Translations under genes and position numbers: made by a program
The notes under the pieces: model-generated
The model's input: the letters and a program-made list of their open reading frames with translations, nothing else
The model's database searches: none
What the model was told of the DNA's origin: nothing
NCBI GenBank assembly: GCA_900491605.1
Contig: UESW01004763.1
Coordinates: 1-64,000, forward strand
Direction of reading: 5' to 3'
DNA: 64,000 nt
Origin: Calamus simplicifolius
Taxonomy: Eukaryota > Streptophyta > Magnoliopsida > Arecales > Arecaceae
Shown here: one piece after another, positions 57,797 to 64,000 of the stretch
Position numbering within the stretch: position 1 is the stretch's first letter
Layout: each line of letters opens with the position of its first letter

Positions 57797-59696
57797 CCAC
57801 TGGCAGAGCGATGAACTATCGATACTCAAGCCCGAGACCAGCTCGGCACCAAAAGCCAAAAATTGACTCCAACGTCGATACCAACACACAGAGGCAATTT
57901 TATTTCAGCCCTGTGGCTTTATTTCTGCTTCGGCCATCTTGTTTTAGCCTCAACGGCCTTATTACAGCCTCAACGGCTCATCTCTGCCTCCGCGGCAACG
58001 GCTCCCTCTGTCTCAGGAGCATCATTGCGGCATCATTGGCTCTTTGCCTCAACAGCATGTGGACGGGGATCCACATCCAAATTTCATGTCAAAAGTTAAA
58101 GGCCTAAAGTCAGGCGAGGATCAGCCACTTGGGAGGTAACGCCCCTTTCGCCTTGCTGGGGTGGGCCCGCTTCATCTCAGGGGCGAGGGGCATCTGATGT
58201 AGCTGATCCAACGCCATTAGAGAACCGGAAGGAAGAAAACCAACAGAGCCCCTTTCGGCCGCAGCTCCCAACATCCATCCACCGGCATCTCATAATGAAG
58301 AAAGAGAATAAGAGGGGGTCACGTTATGTGCGTGGGTTTTCCAAAGGCCACCTTTCGTCAATGGGCTGGAGCATTTAATGGTGTAGAAATGGTCATGATG
58401 GCTTAAAGAGAATTAAATGGAATGAAGTGTCACGGGCATCTCACCTTGGCTCTCCTTCTCAACCCCAGGGCCGACCCCTCAAGACTCGACACCTCCAAGG
58501 CCGACACCCGACACCTAAGGCCGACACCCGACCCTCAAGGCCCGACACCCGACCCTCAAGGCCCGACACCCGACACCTCCAAGGCACTTAAGACCATGTG
58601 CATTCATTGCTCTAAGGCATTTATTGCCTTATTCACCCCCTATTTAAAGGCATTTATGGCTGCCATGTTGGTCCCTTCGGCCTCGTGCTTGCTCCCGCTC
58701 GGTCCCGGACCTTTTTTTCCCTCCCGCTCGGTCCCGGACCTTTTTTTCCCTCGGTCTCGGGCTTGTTCCCTCTCGGTCCCGGACCTTTTTCCTCTCGGTC
58801 TTGGACTTGTTCCCTCTCGGTCTCGGACCTTTTTTCTCTCGGCCTTGGCTCCCGCAACCACATCATATCTCTCGCACCAAGACACTTAAGGCCACGTGCA
58901 TTCATTACTCTAAGGCATTTATTGCCTTATTCACCCCTGAATAAAGGCATTTATGGTTGCCACGTTGCTCCTCTCGGCCTCAATTCTTGCTTAGCCTCGG
59001 ACATGCATCTGCCAAGCTCCCTTGAGTCGTGAACAGTGCCATGCAAGTGAACAATACCATGCAAGTGATCACCCTCGGTCTTTTGTGGAGCCCATCCAAG
59101 GGCATGAACGGTGCCACACAAGCACTCTATGATCAAATGCTCTACGAGGGATAGTTGGCTTCAACTCACATCATTTCTCCCTCAACGGCTGTACCTTGGG
59201 ACCCACACTACTAACTTTATCACCCATCACTGTTTGCGCACGATAACCAAAAAGGTGACGTAGGGGACATGTCTGGCAAGCGCCGTAACGATCGGCCACG
59301 CCCTGCAGCCACCAACTCTGACAGGACACGGCCTGCAGCGCGACACGTCACATGGAGGTACGCTCCACTGTACTGCCATCAATTAATGCTCTAATAGGTG
59401 ATCATGCCCTAAGCCCACGGGTTCCAGGCATCTATAAAAAGGGTAAGAGGGACATCGACCAGGTAAGACATTCATTACACCCCTAAACGCTCATAGGGAG
59501 AGCTCCTCTCTTTGAGCCTCTCTCTCTTTCTCTTTCGAACTTCCTCAAGCTCATGGCTGTTGCCCAGAGCGACTTGAGCATCGGAGGGTTCCTGCCGGAA
59601 TCTTCGACCCTCGGGACTTGTTTGCAGGCCCGCAGACGTGAGGAGCTCACTAAAAAAGGTGATCGAACGTTCGAGGCCGATGATTTGATGTCAACA

Positions 59697-60764
59697 TAAG
59701 TCAACATTGGATGCTCTTGTTGAAGCCAATGGGCCACTGTTGAATTCCAGCAATGGCTCACAATTTTCTTAATGAGAAAGTCGTCGGCAAAATGGTTCAA
59801 TTTTGAAGACTTGGATCAGTTAATTCACACAATAGTGGAGCACAAATATGACAGGTGGTAATTAATGGAGGAGTAAATTATCTTTCACTAGCTAAATTCG
59901 TTTCCTGGCAACAGATTGATTAACTTACCATCAAAATCTTTACTTCCTTTATCACTTCAAATCTATCAAATCAGTAAGAAAACGCGTGTTTGTTTAATGC
60001 CACATTAAAAAACGCATCCAAATCCAGCGAGGATACTGCAATGAACTGGCTCGCAAATACCGCTACAGCCGACAATAAAGAACGACAGCAATTTTCACCT
60101 CGATATCTTCTCGTTGAATGCATGGCAAGCTAAATTTCCTAAAGGAAACAAAGAGAACAAATACTCAGATTACGCAGCTGAATCATTCCAAGCGACCAAG
60201 TAGAAAAGGATCGCCGGGTGTTTGGTGAAGTCGGTCATTTTGTCTGGATAGAGGGGAGAGCAGATCGAGTCAAGCTCTATGAAGCAAAAAGTCATACAAA
60301 TGCGAGGGTTGGGTGGTTGTGAAGAGAGATGGCTCTTAAGTTCAGGCGAGGGAGAGATTATTAGAAGAAAAAGACTTCATGCACCGGCCTGAGGGAGGGA
60401 TTATTTGAAGGAAAAGTCATTGTGCACCGGCGGCACAAAGACTTTTTTACTTACTAGAATACTTGAGGCCCGGGGGAGTGGTTGCAGTGACGTGACTGCG
60501 TTTTGAAGTGCTTCAAACGCGTTTGTTCGGCTGCGGGCGAGTTCGAGAATCAACGGGTAGTGCAGGCAGCAATTGGTGTCCTTTCAGTTGGTACAAACTT
60601 AAAAAGCTGGTGGAATGATTTCACTTAAAAAATGTGCATGCATATATATAATAAATCATAATACATGATGACCAGGATGATAACGATGGGGATCATTGCT
60701 ACTAAAATTTTAATATATCAGTGCCAGTTGAAACATATTGCATGTGCATATATGCAATGCATGT

Positions 60765-60800
<36 letters not shown>

Positions 60801-62800
60801 TTATATATGCATATTCTATTTGTTATACTTATACACGCATATATTTGTTTGTTTGCACATGTATCTATACAATAAGATTGTATGCTGATTTAAAATCAGC
60901 TAGAAATCTTTGAAAATAAAATTATTATTTATATTATTTAGAATAGAGACATGGATAATACTTCTTTGGGAACCTAAAAATAATGATAAATTTATCATGA
61001 TAAGGATTAGCTCATTAGAATGACTGCACAAGCTTTGCCAATGAAAGTGATAGGAAGGGAGATATATACATTTTTTAAATATTTTGAGTAAAACATCATA
61101 TTTCATCTTCCAACAATTGATTTCATAAATAATTGATGGTTAAATAATTTGTGACTTGAATTACTTAGATATCTTGTATTATGATGAGCAAATAATATTT
61201 TGTTACTACATAGTCTTTTCTTGAATACTTTCGGTTCCTAGATTTAAAAATATTATACCATTCAAATATTTATATTAACATCTAAGATTAACTGCAAAAT
61301 AAAGAATGGCATGTGCATGCATATACCAAATGCTAGTTAGATAAGACTACCTCGAATTCATCCTTAGACCCAAGTTAGCTCTAGTGTATATATATGGTAA
61401 CACATCATAGAGTAAGATATATATCTAAGAGGTTATTTGGAGGCTTCTAAATGAAGTTGCATGATAACACAAATCACATTGCAACTTAAGTTGTAGTAAT
61501 TGACTTATGATGAATTCCTATTCTTATATTTGGGAAAAGGTTTATAATGAAAGAAGACCTATTCCATTGAATGCCTTGCGATTGGATATGAGGTTAGCAA
61601 ACTTGGCATATTTAAAGATAAGTTTGATCTAAACAAAGAGGATGGCCTTGAATTCATTGATGGCAAGGATCTATGTGTAGAGCTCGGCACCATAAGGAGA
61701 AAGTAGGTGGTGATAAGGTTCAAAGCAAATTTGGTGGCTATGGACCTTTGTAAGGTGGCAGAGTTGACGGTGGCATTGAGGATAATTGTGAGGTAGGACT
61801 TAAGAGCAAGGCATAGAGGAGAGGAGAAGGAAAAAAGGTGCAAATTTTTTTTAAAAACTTTAATTAAGACACCTAGTTGAGTAATTACAACTCTTCCCAT
61901 AATCATTTTGAGCATATATAAGTCAGACTATCGTAAGTGCCTTGAGAGTTGTAACTCAATGAACATTTCAATTTACTATGCAATTTGCGTGGCAAATATC
62001 CAAACAAGTAGACTAGTCAGTGCCTATGGCTTGAATTATATGTGGCTTTACTTAAAGGATTCCATATAGCTCTTAAAATGTAGGTGCATGAAAGTCATGT
62101 CCATACATACACCATTATATTGTGCATCCCTTACATCTTAAAGCTCAGTGCACATTTACATTTTGTTAAACTAAGAAATTAAATTGTAAAAATGGTTTAA
62201 CCTATTCTTATTTCTTCACCTACTCTCATTTCTTCATGGTATTATTTTAAAACTTAAGGATCATCCAATCCGATCTACATTGAATCAATAGAACTCTATG
62301 TTAGATCATTTATTGAACTCAATTTTAAGTCAATGATCCAATCCAAAACTCACTAACCCAACTTGATAACTTGGCTGTGTTTTTATTAGATCATCATATT
62401 ACTCAAGTAAATTTTCAAAATTACTCTTAATAAATTATCCTTATTAAATTATTATCTATTTACATTACATTTACCTAAATTATACAATAATCATTTGGAT
62501 ATATTTAAAATTATACTATAAGTTTATTTTTTATCATTTATAATTATATTTATTTATTTGTTCTTGTATGGACTGGGGAGTTAAGTCAACCAAAACACTA
62601 TCTACTCAAATCCAAAGGAATATTCAAGTTTCAATGTATAATGCTCCATCCTCACTAATGCAATGGAGCCAATTACATGCATGCAAGAGGAATTGTCATG
62701 TTCCGACCCAAATGCCCTAGGCTAAAACATTGAAGATGATCATATCTCTAAAATATGTTTGAATCTACAATATATCAAGCCTACTTAAAATCTAAAATAT

Positions 62801-62846
<46 letters not shown>

Positions 62847-63448
62847 CCACCCAAAAATAATATATATGTAGTGGCAAATAGAGATTAACATAACTAATAA
62901 AAATTTCAATTAATAATCAAATTATGAAGCCGTTATCATCATCACATTAATAAATTAAAATATAATATAATATTCTATCAACTTGTAGTCTAACCTAGAA
63001 ATAATAAAACTATAAATATTTCTAATGCTCCAACACATGTTTCAGGCTTTGATTGCACTAGTCTTCATCATCTTAAAAAAAGTAAGAAAAAATATTAAGC
63101 TAACAACTCAATAAGTAATCTTTTCATCCAATTGAATCAAGTATATCAAGTATACAAAGTACAAATTTATATAATCTCAAAATAAATATTTTATCGAATT
63201 CTAAAATGAAAGTTCATATAAGGTAAGCATAATATAACTTCATTTTAAAAAATACTTAATATATCGATTAAGAAGTCTTATATTATTTTCTATTCTTTTT
63301 CTATCACTTATTCTACAAAGAATCATTTTTTAAATCTATCCTCTCTAATCTTTGGTGATTACAATCATGATCAACCTATGACAAGATCCAAAAGAGACTA
63401 ACTTGTGAACACAAATATGTTAATAAATAAACATAAGCTAATGATTAG
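59697..63448. other. Intergenic DNA, end of copy 2
   Basis: 59697-60565 matches 16690-17633 and 29779-30252 around the empty LINE and CACTA sites. 60570-62400 is unique (lost from copy 1), with (AT)n at 60769-60797 and a weak 118-codon minus frame at 61559-61915 that I cannot assign. 62403-63448 matches 35598-36644, with (AT)n at 62804-62842. No gene is supported. Confidence 0.65.
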
Positions 63449-64000
63449 TGATACGGCTGGCCGTTTCCCCTGGATAGTATTATCTTTTGCGCGGTTTTTG
63501 AAAGTAATGATGTGACAACAAACCCAAGACCTCCCGCACCGATCCCTAGCGCCGGCCTCCCGTGTCGGCCTCCAGCGTCAGCCTCCAGTGTCGGCCTCCC
63601 GTGTCGGCCTCCAGCGTCGGCCTCCAGTGTCGGCCGCCAGCAACGGCACCAAAAGATCGGCGCCCAGCGTCGGCACCAAAGACCAACTCCGCGTTGGCAC
63701 CAAAGACCGGCGCCCAGCGTCGGCATCAAAGACCAACTACGTGTTGGCACCAAGGACAGGCGCCCAGCGTCGGCCTCCGCCATTGGCCCCAGCATCGGCC
63801 CTCAGCGCCGACCTCCAGTACTGAGACTTTGGCTCCGGCCTCCTGCACTGGCTCCGGCCTCCGCCATTGGCCCTAGCGTCGGCCCTCAGCCTTGGCCTCC
63901 AGTGATTGGGTTTCGGCCTCCGGCACCGGCCTCCCGCGTCGGCCCCCAGCGCCGGCCTTCAGTATCTCCCACACACACAATGACTAGTCTCATGCAACCG
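63449..64000. mobile_element. Start of a GC-rich insertion, truncated by the window edge
   Basis: Copy 1 is continuous at this point (36644), while copy 2 changes abruptly to TGATACGGCTGGCCG…, consistent with an LTR start. From about 63550 it holds 13-bp units of the type GTCGGCCTCCAGC and longer GCGTCGGCACCAAAGACC-like units. Open frames at 63562-63876 and 63445-63795 are translations of these repeats, not genes. Class is not proven. Confidence 0.55.

Larger units (their letters stand above)
54895..59696 (+). mobile_element. Non-autonomous LTR retrotransposon (LARD-like)
   Basis: LTRs are at 54895-56407 and 58195-59696 (about 1.5 kb each). A primer-site-like ATTGGCGCGCCAGGAAGG follows the left LTR (56409-56430), and a purine tract (AGGGGCGAGGGGC, 58179-58191) precedes the right LTR, so it runs left to right. 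TATAAAAA boxes lie at 56141 and 59433. The 1.8-kb interior encodes no gag or pol. Copy 1 lacks it (site near 16690). A clean target duplication is not visible. Open frames in the LTRs are by-products of GC-rich repeats. It is probably a deletion derivative of a Ty3-type element. Confidence 0.88.
43590..63448. repeat. Segmental duplication, copy 2 (with nested insertions)
   Basis: This is the partner of 1-36644. Its own differences are an LTR element at 54895-59696, a 62-bp promoter deletion, a deletion of about 640 bp near 54300, about 90 extra bp near 54615, and interruption at 63449. It retains about 1.8 kb (60570-62400) that copy 1 lost. Confidence 0.9.

Noticed and set aside
61559..61915. 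118-codon minus-strand frame in the unique part of copy 2
   Set aside because: No recognisable family, no splice or promoter context, and the matching DNA is simply absent from copy 1; left as unassigned.
63445..63876. Repetitive open frames at the right edge
   Set aside because: Pure translation of 13-bp GC-rich repeats; no start context or non-repeat domain.

Overview
This is a repeat-dense stretch of a flowering-plant nuclear genome. The evidence is spliced CACTA transposase genes, Ty1-copia, Sirevirus-type and Athila-type LTR retrotransposons, plant L1 LINEs with a C-terminal RNase H domain, and a secreted glycine-rich cell-wall protein gene. The glycine-rich gene and the repeat style suggest a monocot, perhaps a palm, but that is only an inference. 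A 93-base run of N (46387-46479) shows it is a draft assembly.

The framework is one sequence block present twice in direct orientation: copy 1 = 1-36644 and copy 2 = 43590-63448. Without later insertions the block is about 15 kb. Its order is: right part of an Athila-type Ty3 element (minus strand, 5' LTR on the right), an L1 RNase H fragment, the promoter and gene of a glycine-rich protein (GRP), about 7 kb of AT-rich intergenic DNA, and more AT-rich DNA. The copies look about 99% alike in the Athila part and more diverged in the intergenic part (estimates by eye). They differ mainly by insertions and deletions, so each copy serves as the empty site for insertions in the other.

Copy 1 carries: an L1 insertion in the GRP promoter (4202-5327); a non-autonomous copia element inside the GRP reading frame (5817-9349, TSD TGGTG); a 460-bp L1 tail with a perfect 15-bp TSD (16938-17397); a 12.1-kb CACTA transposon with both transposon genes (17634-29778, TSD AAA); and a copia element with an uninterrupted 1344-codon gag-pol gene (30253-35597) whose right LTR was cut off by a deletion that also removed about 1.8 kb of flank.

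Copy 2 carries: an Athila pol broken by a Sirevirus-type LTR with PBS and the first gag codons (about 38090-39915); the only GRP gene with an open frame (48025-48750); a 4.8-kb non-autonomous LTR element with GC-rich tandem repeats (54895-59696); and the start of a further GC-rich insertion at 63449 that leaves the window.

The only plausible host gene is the GRP pair: copy 1 is a pseudogene, and copy 2 is open but has an odd C-terminus and a shortened promoter. I found no tRNA, rRNA or CRISPR, and no convincing new defence or metabolic system. The most unusual structures are the paired-palindrome subterminal arrays of the CACTA element, its GC-rich promoter-proximal repeat, the palindrome cluster in the Sirevirus LTR, and the duplication with opposite TE histories. 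That duplication could also be two haplotypes joined during assembly.
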